From Gymnorhina tibicen (lineage: Eukaryota > Chordata > Aves > Passeriformes > Artamidae), in NCBI GenBank assembly GCA_013399875.1, contig VXAZ01002109.1, positions 660,332-724,331 of the forward strand: a DNA stretch of 64,000 nt. The letters are read 5' to 3'. The stretch's first letter is position 1, and each line of letters begins with the position of its first letter. Under the pieces are notes generated by a model. The model worked only from the letters and a program-made list of their open reading frames with translations, ran no database searches and was not told the origin of the DNA. Position numbers and translations under genes: made by a program. Below are positions 38,401 to 50,200 of this stretch, piece after piece.

Positions 38401-40483
38401 GCTTCTTGCACAGGGATAGTGAATAAAGCAGACCTTTTTGAGGTCTGTTGCCAGCTGTTTTACTTCTTCCATCTTTACTCCTGACTTTATAAACTCGTTT
38501 TTCCTGCTGTTGCTCTCTGCCACCTTGGATATTTAAATACTGTGAAGGATTCAGTTCCTCAGGTCTCAGGTTACTGTAGACAGTCCATGTGCTCTCAGCC
38601 ATCCTATTACTTCGCGTGCTACAGGGCAGTGAGGTGCTAAGCTAAAGAGGTCATCCCTTCATACAGTGTTTGACACTCTGATGCAAAGCAGATTGCACAT
38701 AGCTGTGCAGTCTTTCACGACTTGTGATGCTAACCGGCACTTTGATGATTGCTTGATTTTCAGGAACACAACAACTTACATCTACTTCGTCATACATGCT
38801 ACTTCTGATGCCGGGGCTGGCAGCAGGTCTCACACTTCTTCTCTGCATGACAGTGTAAGACTTATTTCTTGTGCAAAACTTTTATTCTATAGTTGGAATA
38901 ACACTTCTTCACCCAACAGAAAATTTCTGGCTTCTTTTTAAAGGAGACGAGGGAGAAAATCTACACTGAGCTATACTAGGAATCATCTGCTGGATGTTCC
39001 TCAAGTGTGCTCTATATTTCTGATTCCAAACTTTCTCATTCACTTGATTAATATAACTCAATGCTTTCCAACACTGGGACAAGGCTTTATATCGGTACTA
39101 CTTTCCTGCCATCAGTCCCTCCAATGCAGATGGTTGGTACATGAAATTGTTTCCATGTTTTGATGATATTTCCCTTTCATATACTTAAAAAACAGCTTCC
39201 CAGAAGCCTTTAGTAAGTCATAAAATAAATTATTGTCATCCAAGTTCTGAACAACAAAATTATAACATTGTAATCAGCCTATGTAACTTTTAGCTACTTT
39301 TGATGTAGAAGAATATTTCTTACCTTAGAAAAATAAAATAATACCTCAGAAGCATTATTGTATAGTATGTGTTCATATGTTTACATGTTAAGTCTTTTCT
39401 TCATCAAACCTTTTCGTCACTGTAGAAGGGCTTATTTGAAAAAAACATCTGCTACAGTACCACAGCCAAGAGACCCATTCTGTGAGCCCTCTCCAGTAGA
39501 CTTCCAGGTATGTTTTCTTTCCATTTGTCTGAAATTAAAAAATTTAGTCTCAAAGGTATGACCTAAGTGTCAGAAAGATGCACACAAGCAAGACTCAATT
39601 TTCTTTCTTTTTCTTGTTCTTGGGGTGTGGAAAGAGAAGGTCCATATGCAATAACTTGTCTCTTTTACTTCTTATGAAATAATTCTCATCTGTCTACCTG
39701 GAGCATTGGCGAAAATGCAGTTTCACCCTGCTCCCCCTATAAGCCATGTGCTATCACTAGAATAATGCTGAGTGTAAGTTTCTCAGCACAGTAATAATGC
39801 AGAATCAGTCAGGGAGAGAAGGGACAAAGAAATCTACAGTAGTTTTTCCACAGTAGATATTGAGATCCATGATAGTATTTGGCAATGATTCTAAAGAAGA
39901 AAAATGGGTAAGGTAAGCAAGAAAGTAGAGCAGAATGTTGAGAGGTGCTGACTTATGTGGAACACTGGAATTACTCGTGAGAAGGAACAAACAGACAAAC
40001 ATTGCAGGAGCTTCCCTTCTAGAGAGCATGTTGCAGTTTGCTGCAATTTGTAGTCTTTAAATTGGCAGTAGGTAGGTCTGGAAGCCAAAATTTGTCTGCA
40101 GGGACACATTGAATTTCTAGCGAGCTTCTATAAATGCTTTTACTTTCTCTTCCTTCATCATGTTAATTTTCTGTTTTAAAAGCTGACTTTTCCAGCTTTT
40201 TAGTAGAAAAGTCTTTTGTTCCTCTTTGGGAACTATATGGAGGGAAGATCTAGACATATCTACTTTATAGTCTTCTAATTGACGGACTCCTGCTACAGCT
40301 TCTATACAATAAATAACTCTGAATGACAAGAGATTCATAAATCGTGACCTTGTGACTAATTTTATGCATGAAACACTAAAAAATGTTATATTCTTCCTTT
40401 AATAGATAGAAGATATGAAGCTACTAAAAAGTCAAGAAACTGAAGAAATAATAAATATTGAAGAAGTGATGGAATGCAAATGA
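35353..40483 (+). CDS. CSF2RA-like receptor A (gene span, 8 exons, 5' exons missing)
   Basis: Exons 35353-35482, 35575-35750, 36517-36656, 37273-37311, 38083-38224, 38764-38854, 39426-39507 and 40406-40483 join in phase to a TGA stop. They encode the two-domain cytokine-binding module, WGEWS, a membrane helix, a Box 1-like region and an acidic C-terminus. Resemblance to mammalian CSF2RA (the GM-CSF-specific chain that pairs with the common beta chain) is clear: IENFVCVIFNVSFMNCTW against QNFSCFIYNADLMNCTW, YFLVNGS, and PPLNVTVNC against PPSNVTVRC. The gene is a tandem paralogue of the one at 47100. No frameshift or stop breaks it, all introns have GT/AG borders, and the short intron after the first exon is 92 bases. 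Leader and N-terminal-domain exons were not identified. In mammals CSF2RA and IL3RA are neighbours in the same orientation, so A and B could be that pair or a bird-specific duplicate. Confidence 0.88.
35575..35750 (+). CDS. Receptor A, exon b: first cytokine-module domain, second half
   Basis: Phase 2 in, phase 1 out, 176 bases as in receptor B. Encodes DITECQNYIKDN, HTGCRFQNVTIENKNAYFLV and NGS. The AAAG acceptor is less usual, but it is the only one that keeps the frame and the alignment with receptor B. Confidence 0.9.
36517..36656 (+). CDS. Receptor A, exon c: membrane-proximal domain, first half
   Basis: Phase 1 in, phase 0 out, 140 bases as in receptor B. Encodes EKLTPPLNVTVNC, CSIQWQPPRTSH and CFQYEIVIEKK. 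Confidence 0.92.
37273..37311 (+). CDS. Receptor A, exon d: 39-base micro-exon
   Basis: Thirteen codons (ADAEKNTKTTPEP), phase 0 on both sides, between TTTTGTTGCTAG and GTAAGT. The matching micro-exon of receptor B (53586-53624) has the same length. It probably corresponds to the loop near HRKNTQPGTEN of mammalian CSF2RA. Confidence 0.8.
38083..38224 (+). CDS. Receptor A, exon e: WGEWS box
   Basis: Phase 0 in, phase 1 out. Encodes SYSVKIRATDAGFCLVSPNW followed by GEWSTPVEF. WGEWS is an accepted variant of the WSXWS box. It is four codons longer than in receptor B. Confidence 0.93.
38764..38854 (+). CDS. Receptor A, exon f: transmembrane helix
   Basis: Phase 1 in, phase 2 out. After GCTTGATTTTCAG it encodes a Ser/Thr-rich stalk (TQQLTSTSS) and the helix YMLLLMPGLAAGLTLLLCMT, which contains a proline. 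The GTAAGA donor makes codon GT|A with the next exon; the alternative reading meets TAA at once. Confidence 0.82.
39426..39507 (+). CDS. Receptor A, exon g: cytoplasmic Box 1-like region
   Basis: Phase 2 in, phase 0 out, 82 bases as in receptor B. Encodes RAYLKKTSATVPQPRDPFCE and PSPVDFQ. The proline core VPQP replaces the PPVP/PPIP of mammalian relatives. Confidence 0.82.
40406..40483 (+). CDS. Receptor A, exon h: acidic C-terminal tail and stop
   Basis: Phase 0 in. Encodes IEDMKLLKSQ, ETEEIINIEEVMECK and TGA. The acidic EEI core is shared with receptor B ([13 protein letters not shown]) and with the EEVLTVKEI end of mammalian CSF2RA. Confidence 0.82.
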   Translation: MEDMKLLKSQETEEIINIEEVMECK

Positions 40484-40896
40484 AATGAGCAACTTGATTT
40501 TTTCCAAGCAGATATATCTTGTTGGCAAAAATTAACAGGTTTTTCATATTCAGTCACTCCTGGAAGCAGGGAGAAGAGTATTGGCTGTAGAGACAATTCC
40601 CCAAGAAATTCTCTTTAAAAGCCTCTTTATATTTGGTTGCATTTTCTATAAACATTTGAAGTTTGGACTTTTTCTGTTTTTTATTATTATCTGCAGCATT
40701 TTATTTCTGTTTTTTATTATTATATCTGCAGTATTTCAGAAAAACATATTCCACTATTACTTTAGAAGTTATTATACTGTTTTTCAACATGATGTAAAAG
40801 AATAAGTAAGAACAACCAAGCTTTAGGGGTTTATTCAGGATCTCCAGTGGTTTAGTGTCTCCAAAAAAGTTCAGCCATATTGAGACTGCGATCAGG

Positions 40897-40902
40897 AATA
40901 AA
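40897..40902 (+). terminator. Candidate polyadenylation signal, receptor A
   Basis: AATAAA, 414 bases after the stop codon, before the next repeat begins. It is the first canonical hexamer downstream on this strand that I noticed. Confidence 0.5.
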
Positions 40903-41310
40903 ATTTGACATCTGTATGGAAGCCACTGTATGAAAACCAGTCGAGATTGAAACCCAGCCAAGATCCAACCTCTTAAGAAAGATCACTTGCTCATACAAAA
41001 TGGGTACTATTAAAGATTGTCCCTTCATATCTGTGTTAGATGAAAAAATTACTTAATATATGATTGCTAACCAGTAGCAGATGTATATGTGTATACGTAT
41101 TGAGTGGGAAATGTTGGAAATTGAACATTTGAACTCTCCAGCAGAAACCTGTCACTTGCTAATCGCAAATGGTACAGGCTGGTTGTGTGTTTTTATAAGA
41201 CCTGGATGAAACAGAAGCATCACAGCTGGAATACTCTAATTAATGAGGAGATATGATAGAAAACCATCAATTTGGAGGCTAATCACATATTTTGACCTTC
41301 CATTTGCATG

Positions 41311-41965
41311 AAACTGAACATGAGTCAGCAGTGCCCTGGCAGCCAGGAGGGCCAGCTGTGTGCTGGGGTGCATCAGGCGCAGCATCGCCAGCCAGGTAAG
41401 GGAGGGGATTGTCCTGCTGTGCTCTGCACTGGGGTGGCCTCACATCGAGTTCTGGGGGCAGGTCTGGGTGCCACAACATAATAAAGATATAAAGCCATGA
41501 GAGAGTGCCCAAAGAAGGGCTACAAAGATGGTGAAGGGCCTTGAGAGGAAGGCATATGAGAAGCAGCTGAGGTCATTTGGTCTGTTCAGCCCAGAGGAGA
41601 CTGAGAGGACACATCACTGCAGTCAACAACTTCCTTGTGAGGGGAAATAGAGGGGCAGGCACTGATCTCTCTTTGGTGACCATTGACAGGACCCAAAGGA
41701 ATGGCCTGAAGCTGTGTCAGGGGAGGCTTACGCAGGGGGAGGCTTATGTGTTAGGAAAGGTCTTCCCCCAGAGGGTGGTTGGGCACTGGAACAGGCTCCC
41801 CAGGGCAGTGGTCACAGCACCAGCCTGAGTTCAAGAAGCATTTGGACAGTGCTCTCAGGTACATGGTGTGACTCTTAGGGCTGTCCTGTGTAGGGCCAAG
41901 AGTTGGACTCATTTATCCTTGTGGGTCATTTTCAACTCAGCGTATTCTATGATTCTATAATTCCA
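41311..41965 (+). repeat. CR1 LINE 3' portion, well preserved
   Basis: Plus-strand CR1: GTGCCCTGGCAGCCAGGAGG, later GGGGCAGGCACTGATCTCT, CCAGAGGGTGGTTGGGCACT, and the 3' end ATTCTATGATTCTATAATTC. It is the least diverged copy in the window by eye. The 83-codon ORF inside it is CR1-derived. Confidence 0.97.
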
Positions 41966-42884
41966 TCAAGTCTCAAGACGGTTAAAGTCATCTCAGTAGC
42001 TGAAAACCTATCATGGTAAAGAAAGTCCTCTCAGTGATAAAATTCCACTAGACCAGGTTACCGTCAAGAGATCATCTTTGAAATGAACTTTTTCTATGGT
42101 TCTGTGTTTCTAGATGAACTTTCAATAAAAATTAATTTTTAATGTCTTTTTAAAACAGAGCTAGAGCAGGATCCTTTTACTTAAATTATAATTGCCAAAA
42201 AATAAAAGCACCTGCATTAAATGTGGATAAGTAAACCCAACACTTACTTTAATCTAAGGACAATTAAACAGATACAGTCTACTGGATCCTCTCCATCCTG
42301 CTTCACTCAGAGTTGATCATGGCCATTGGAGCACCCCTTACGTCCCCACTGCTTTCACTGGGGAAGCTGCTGAGACAGCAAAGTCATTACGAAAACTTGT
42401 TCAGTATCAGCACACTGAGAAAACCATTAATCATATCTATGAAACAGTGGAGGTGGTAGTAGGTGTGGGACTAAGGTATCACTTTCCTACCCCTGGGCAA
42501 AGACACCAAAATCAGTGGCAAAGGATGGTCAGGCTTTACAACCTTTTAACTAAGGGGCTTTGGTGCTCACATAGGAAGAAGTCCTTTATTCTGGTCTCCT
42601 ATGGCTGTTCCTCTGTTCTGTGTAAAAACTAGAAAGTTCTTGCTGCAAGGAAAAAATGGAGGGTCTTGTCTATTTGTATTTTTGTGACACACACGAAAGC
42701 TGTAACACAGTACAGCAGAACACCCAGACAGTTCTTGTGAATGCTCCTGGTTTTGTTGGAGCAATAAATTATTCTTCAACTTTTTGTGATTTTTAAGAAA
42801 GTTTGGGTTTGATCTTGTTTCTGCAATGACTTTACTCCCAATAGAGCCAAAAGTCTGTAAACAGCTCTAGTGTTTCTGCCCAGG

Positions 42885-42955
42885 TTTCTCTTCTCTCCTT
42901 TATTTTTATTTTTATTTTTCTTTCTCTTTCTCTTCCTCTTTCTCTTTCTCTTGTC
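42885..42955 (+). repeat. Pyrimidine-rich microsatellite
   Basis: (TTTTTA)n passing into (TTTCTC)n-like repeats, a nearly pure pyrimidine strand. Confidence 0.85.
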
Positions 42956-45379
42956 ATTTTGCTTCCAGCTCCTGGGTCATAGCAAGACCACTCAACACTA
43001 ACTTTCTAGCCTCTGAAAGATGGCAGACTTTGCTACCCTCAGTAGCACCATCTTTGCTTGGGAATTTTTTAGATGTTTTTAATTTGTTTGCATTTTTGAA
43101 AGCCTTAGGTAAGGAGTTGCCCTAAATATAGACAAGATTTCCCCTGGGTAGAACAGTTCCCTTTTCTGCAAAAATGCCACCGTCCTTGTGGGCTGTTTGG
43201 ATTGTTCTGCTGCAGTATATTCCAGTTTAAAGACATAGTACCCAAATCCCAAAACCTGAAGCTCCAGCCTTCCTCATTGTGTTTCAGAGATACATAATCT
43301 GAGAGAGCACACAAAAACACGCTGCTTCCCTGCTGCCTTCTCTGCAGGCTCAAGAGAGCTTCAGAGTGGAAGCATGGAAAGGGAGGCGAACAAAAATTCT
43401 GACTTCCTTCATTTTCCACAGTCCCATTTGACTCCCCATGACATCTCTTACAGCTCTGTTTTTATTACTTGGGTACTTGTCACTACCCTTGTCCACTAAA
43501 TGCAGTATGTTACAACCACAAAATTGAGTGCTCATCTTCCAAAGATGAGGACACAATAAACTGTGGGGTTTTTCATTCTTTGTGATCAGAAGTCCTTTCC
43601 TCTGTCTATACAGCACAGTCAGTGTTCAAAAAAATACCTACATGGTTATGTATGGAATTTATTTAATCTGGAAGTACAGTGAAACTTCTGACAATGGACT
43701 GCTTTTACCTCTGAATGACTAGCATTGGCTCAGACCTGATGTCCAAGCTTTCAGTTGCTTTGTCTGTTGCCATCTATAATGTGATAGGGGTAGTCATAGT
43801 GATTCTTACCAAAATGAGCTGCTTATTTGACTAAACCTGCTTTTTGGTAGAATATCCACTTATACGTATATGGTCGTCATTCCCACTCTTTATTTCATAA
43901 CTATGCTTCAGAAAACTTTGTCACATTTTTATTCTCTACTAGCATATGAAGAGAGTCAACGTCCATGAACTGGTCCTTATAAAGCCACCATTGCCTTAGA
44001 TCTTTACCTCTGAAACCACAAAAGACCAGACCGTGCTCTGGTGATTCTCTCATGATTCTTGATTCTATGGATGACTGGAGTTTTTTAAGTTCTGGATGCT
44101 CAAAAGGAGTTGTTAATCTCTTCAGTTAACACCAAGTTATTAACAGATGTGATCAAATGCATGAACATGGAGTGCCACTTAATGCATTGGTTCTTTTTTC
44201 ATGCCTTGCATGTGAGCAGAAGTGAGGTAGGTTCTTTTTCTATTTTTTTTTGGTTTTGGTAGAAAATATTTTTGCAGTCAAAAAGTTTCCAGTAGGATGA
44301 GTAGACTTGCTTCACTACACCTGTTCACTTTATACTACATGAGTTGAGGAGAAGAAAGCAGGTCAGATATCCTCTTTGTGGTGCTGGCTGGCCTCAGTGA
44401 CGACTCAATATTAACTAATATTTACAATCAATGTAAGAGAATGAAACCAGAAAATGACTGTCCACTTCTAGCTCATCAGTCACCAATCTCACACTCTAGC
44501 CAGAATCCAGGAAGCAGAAATACTCATGAGCCCAGGCATTTCTGGGTCTCTAGAAAGTAAGCCCTCGTTGTCTCCAAACAAAGTCAGTACTGCACTGCCT
44601 TCGGCTTCCTCCCTTGAAAATAACTGTATCCTAGTTATGTACGAATAGCTGATATATAAGATCTACTGCTCATATAGTTAAATCATTCCATATGTCAACA
44701 AAAAAGCTGCAGGATAGGAATGACCTTGGGATTTTGATAAAGGCAGTTCCTGGAACATGCAGGAAAACTGTTGGGCAGCTGGTGAATTTTTCCAAATATA
44801 GTAGCCAAGAAATGGGAGTGGTAGAGACGTACATGGATTATTCTCTTTCCTACAGGTTTTTAACTCCAAGCAGAAAGGATCTGCCTGGTTTTAACAGGAA
44901 AGTGTTGACATACCTTGGTGTTTGAAAAATGTGATATTTTCTAGTGATGCTTCAATTTCAATGAGAAGAAATGAAATTACTTTACATGGATTTTAAATCT
45001 CCATATTAAGCAAATTACATTGTCTTCTGTGAAACAAAGCCTTTCAGGGTATAAGGGAGCTTTTGATGTTTTATACTGTTTATAATAACCCTCTTCATTA
45101 GAAAATGTACAGCTGTGACCTGAGAAGGTTACAAATGCTCACCAGCAGGGTCTGGAGTGGCTATTTGTAGTTGGATGCTTACTACCTACAATTTTTTTCT
45201 GTTTTAGTGGTGGTTTGTGGTTTGGCTATTTTCACACTGGGAGAAATAGACTGAGGACAAACCCACATCACACTTTTTGATAGTGATATATCTTATCTGA
45301 AGACATCATACCCAAGATTTGAAATCCCCTTTTTCCATCTGCTTAAAGAACACTTACAGTTTGCATTGTCATCTCTCTG

Positions 45380-45700
45380 AGAAATCCCACAGGCCTGGCT
45401 ATCCCTGCCCAGACCCCAGAGCTTCCCTCACCCAGAACCGCACATCAGTCCCCTGGATCCATCAGCCGCTGCCCAGTGATACCACAGCAGGGCCAATCTC
45501 CAGGTTCCCACAGCCCTGCCCTGCCCGGACATGGGCCCTGCCAAGCTGGCCCCACCCTCAGGCCCATGACCCCTCCCGGTCCCCAGGAAAATTCCTGGTG
45601 GCCAGGGCTGGGGTTGCCCTGGGTCCCCAGCTGCCCTGATCTGGGCTGGAGGTGGGGTGGGCTGGGACTGCCAGGCCATGCCCTAATGCCTTCCATGGAG
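45380..45700. other. GC-rich block between receptors A and B
   Basis: About 320 bases that are roughly two-thirds G+C by eye, in flanks that are well under half G+C. It is rich in CCC/GGG and CCTGG, but CpG is scarce, so it is not a typical CpG island. Overlapping ORFs on both strands reflect the lack of AT-rich stops rather than coding. Possible old repeat or exonised element. Confidence 0.5.
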
Positions 45701-46374
45701 AAAACTCGTCCTCCATCCCCCAGAGATGGCTTGTGTAGAGAGATGCTTTGTACTTCTCAGTATTGCTTAGAGATAGAGAGAAATACCTGTAAAAGTAAAT
45801 ATTTTTATACACTTGCTGGATTCCCAAGCACCAGCATACTCTGGTGCAACAAAAAGGGTAATTTAACCAGCTAACTTCTTGTTCATGTTATAAGGAAACC
45901 CAGATTGAGCAATTAAAGAAATTTGCTACGAATCAGGGGGGAAGTGATGAACATTTATTTTGCAACACTTCCGATGCTAAGACGGTTCCCTGAAACACAA
46001 GCAGCAAGGGAGACAGCCCTATTTATAGTTATACAGCCTTTTAAAATATAGTCTTTCCATCTTCTCTGAACCTGAAGACTATAATAGATAAACGAGGTAA
46101 AGACATTTTGAAATAGAAGGTAGGTCCATCTTTTTCTTTCCAACTGTTTTGTTTGCTGAGGTATTTACTGAGTCTCCAGGAAGTCCAGGACTGGAGGCGT
46201 GATGTCCCAGACAAAATCTAAAAAGCCGTCAGAGGAACATGTGGAACTAAGTTGAATGAAGGTTTTTTTTGCAAATAAAGTATCTGCTGCATGCTAAGAA
46301 AGATCCTAGAAAAAATTTTGATTTTTTACTGGTTTTGACACTGAATTTTTAAAAGTGAAAGACTGTTCTTCAGT

Positions 46375-46605
46375 CATAGAATCATACTCACAGAATGATT
46401 TGGGTTGGAGAGGACCTTGAAGATCATTTAGTTCCAACCCCTCCAGGGACATGTTCCAGTAGACCTGGTTGCTCAATGTCCCAACCAACCCGGCCTCAAA
46501 CACTTCCAAGGATGGCACATCCAAGCTTCTCCGGGAAACCTGTTCCACTGCCTCACTGCCCTCACAGTAAAGCTTTTCTTCCTTGTATCTGATCTACATC
46601 CTTGA
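46375..46605 (-). repeat. CR1 LINE 3' fragment
   Basis: Reverse-complement CR1 tail (CATAGAATCAT, then AGAATGATTTGGGTTGGAGA) followed by CCAAACACTTCC-type text and the CTTTTCTTCC region. Element on the minus strand, upstream of receptor B. Confidence 0.9.
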
Positions 46606-47099
46606 AAGCACATGAGCTAACACCCTCAGCAAACTTACCATATTCAACATTGGGTAATTTGAGTTGATGGATATTGCTGTGACCTACTTTGATATTTTCT
46701 GCTTGCAGCTGTTTACCCACCTACCTGACATCTCTTCATCCTAAACTTTGTATATAGGAGATAGAAAAACAATCTTTAGACCTTAAAATAGCAGTCACCC
46801 TGTATGTCAATGTATGTCTATAAATTTTATGCAATATTCCTGAGATCAGCAGCTTTTTTTTCACACAGATTGTTTTGTTGCAGCTATAATCATATTTTTG
46901 AAGGATTTATCCATAAAAAATCCTTCATTGAATCTGCCAGGGCAAATATCTTTCATTGTTAGGAAACAAAATAAAATAAGTCATCCCTAAACCAAGCAAT
47001 AACGAGCTGGAGTCTAACATACCTAAGTGTGTGCCATGATCCTCCAGCTTGAGGGAGTTACATGATTTTTCCTCATCATGGATATTCCTGTGTTTGCAG

Positions 47100-47229
47100 G
47101 CATGAATGGGTCGGCCATCGAAAACTTCTCCTGTGTGATTTATAACATTTTCCTCATGAACTGCACTTGGCAGGCAGGAAGGGATGCTCCAGCAGATACA
47201 CAGTATTTTCTCTACTGGCAGAATTCAAG
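47100..47229 (+). CDS. CSF2RA: Receptor B, exon a: first cytokine-module domain, cysteine pair
   Basis: Phase 1 in, phase 2 out. Encodes [27 protein letters not shown] and [12 protein letters not shown]. The acceptor context GGATATTC...TGTGT-TGCAG is also shared with receptor A. Confidence 0.93.
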
Positions 47230-50200
47230 GTAAGTAAATCTCCTCGAGCCAGGGAAGTCTGACTTCTCATTCACCACATCACAGTGCCCATGTTTAACTA
47301 AAATACTTTGCTGTATGCAGAGATGATGAGGAGATGGAATGTGAGCTTTACATTAAAGATGAAAATTGGAGAAATATGGGATGTATCTTCCAAAATGTGA
47401 CCATAGGGATTGAAAAAGCTTACTTCCTGGTGAATGGGTCTAGCAAAGACTCCCTGATTCAGTTCTATGATGCGTACATTGACCTGTATAAAATTGGTAA
47501 GTAAATAATTTATTTCAGCTTTATTTTAATTATTGTATTAAAATAGTAGAGCATTTATCCCTGAGAAGGAATCATGTACCCTGTCTTACCTAGAGTTGAG
47601 AGTAAGAGACTGTGGCCTCCTCAAGAAAACCTATTCCTGAAGCAAGACAAAGAGGGGTATTAAACATGAAAGCTCCACAGCTGCATTCTGTCTCAGATTG
47701 TTTAGCAATCTACCCTTATGGGTTTTAGGTTTTTCTCAAGCAAGGTCCAAGACTTAAAAAACTGTACTTTTCCCTGCTGCCCTTTTAGTGATGGCCAAAC
47801 ATCTTTCAGCAGAGGAGAGTGGAGACCTTTTAGAAATTTATCTGAGCGCTGATTTCTGCTTTTCATTGCCAGTGGGGATGAAGTACAGGACACCATACCC
47901 TGGAGTAAATGAATTAACACATGTAAAACATACCTTATGCATGTGGTGCTGTACTCGAAAGCATCCTGTGCAGTTACTCTTACCGTGGCAAAGTTGGAAA
48001 TGTCACACTGGATTTGTTATTGTGTTAAAAAAATGAGCAGAACAGGCTTCATTCTATAAGAAGAAACTGAGCTGTAATGTCACTCATGGCAGATAAAACA
48101 AGATTGTTCTTTGACCAAGCAGCCCATCACAAATAGGCCAGGCCTGTCCCTAAAGACTGATGTAAAGCAGTAGTGTAGCTGATATTAAACTTTCCTCTAC
48201 CAGCCTTTTGTCACCATTTCTGCCATGAGTGACTGTATTTTGCTGTTCCAATAATTGTGTCATTGGCAATGATCAAAATATAAAGGTCCTCGTACTTTAG
48301 CTTACATCTGTGAAGTGAGGGGAGACATATTAAGAAGCTGGCCGGACTCTTAAAAATGGAGTGTCTTTCTTAAACTTGTGCGGCTATTTCTTTCGCAAGG
48401 AGGGAACAACCCGCATAGCTCACAACAGACTGAAAGCAACACCTTCGTGTAACAGAAGCATCATGAGGAGGCTTAGAGAAAAAAAAAGATCTTTGAATTT
48501 CTTACTTTAGGGATAGCAGCAGCTATCTGCAGTAATAAACATCCTCTTAAAAAGAAGACAGTACTCTACCTTATTCATCCAGAAAAGTAAATGGAGGGGG
48601 GTTGTGTCTTTGTATCCTCCTATATCATGTTCCCTGTCTTAGTCTCTTTTTTTTTTTCTGATCCTGTGTACGTGGTTTAGAAAATTTTGGTCTTTCAACT
48701 ATTTCTAATTGGTCGTAAGAAAAATAGATAAAAATTAGTATCTTTCTTCATAGAGTGTCACTTGCAATTTCACTCTCTTTCATCAAATCAAAAAGAGATC
48801 AAGTGATTTTAATTATTTCAATTCTTGATTATATAATTTCAGAAAAGCTCATGCCTCCATCAAATATCACAGTCAAGTGTGAGGAAATTAAAAATGATTG
48901 CATAATTCAATGGCAACGACCCCAAATAAGTCATTCTAACAAAGACAAGTGTTTTAAATATGAAATCAACATAAAATACAAGGTAAGAATGTCTTCACTT
49001 ACACTTAATATTAATTCATACGTTTTCATTTACTAATACACATGGGTGAAAAGAAAATCAGTCTCTCTTCTATGATGTAGCCTTCCTCATACACAGCACC
49101 TTATTCCTTGGTGACTGCACTTTTCAGGCCCATTCCAAATCCTGTTATGCCATACTGACCCATTTTTTATTTATTTTTAATCCCTGCTCCCTTCAGTAAG
49201 ATACTGCTGGAGATGCACCAGATGACTGGGACAGTCCCAGAGGAGAAGCATGGTTCATCAAGATTCAAACATATCACAGCTTTGTCTGTGACAGTACTCA
49301 AAAGGCACTTCTTTCACTAAAACCTGTTGGAGTTGCCTTGGATTGGACTATTTCCAGTGGAGACTGGATCTCTGCGGAAGTGCAGAGCTGGGCTTTAAAT
49401 AGTGAAAAGAGAACTGTGCATTCACTTAACAAGCTTGAGCTAATGGAAGTGAATGAAATTTCTCCATATATAAAATGCAAATAGCTGATCCAGATACAAG
49501 CATCATACCTGCTGGTACAAAAGTTGAAGATTTGTAATGATAAAAAAATGGAAAATATATGTGAGAGAAAGCAGAAAGACAGTGAAATTAAGGACAGGTT
49601 AGTGGGGGAATGACCTTGACTTTACAAGTCTTTTGGCAGCAGTAGGGAAGGAATGAGAGTGCCACGTTCCGCTGCAAGAGTAGATGCAAAAACACTGTGG
49701 CCGAATTGCATCAAAAGGCCACAGGGTGGCAGATAAAGACTACAAAGGAAAAATCTTACTGAAATACGACCAGATTTGGCCACCCACTTTATGGCTGATT
49801 GAAGGCATTCCCTGGGTTTCTGAAATTTGGAATTTCTTAATCTGGATTGGGTTTGCTATTTCACAGGTGAGTTTTTTTGCAAGCCCAACTAACTGCCATG
49901 AAACAGCATTACTTCTCTGAATCACCTGGCTGTTTTAACAAAGAAATGTTATTGAAAACTCTGTCTGACATGGGAATAAAAGTCTATTGCAGTAAAACAA
50001 TACATACTTTTTAATAACTTTTAATAGATGTAATATTCATTTTATAAAGAATATTCAATTCACAATTTGTCTGAATTTTCTAGCTTTTTTTCATAATCAT
50101 TAGTGGTTTTCACCTAGCTAATTATGTCAAGGTCCAGCAATTATTCCAGCAATTGAGCGGTGTAGGCTCCCTTGAGAATTACAAGATGCAGCTATAATCA

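Noticed and set aside
41577..41828. 83-codon ORF
   Set aside because: Lies entirely inside the CR1 copy at 41311-41965; repeat-derived.
44692..44925. Plus-strand ORF considered as a receptor B N-terminal exon
   Set aside because: No signal peptide, no tryptophan/cysteine pattern of the domain and unsuitable splice phases.
45476..45874. 132-codon ORF and its antisense partners
   Set aside because: Open on both strands only because the GC-rich block lacks AT-rich stops; no motif.
47788..48036. 82-codon plus-strand ORF between exons b and c of receptor B
   Set aside because: Intronic; adding it breaks the phase, and receptor A has no equivalent.
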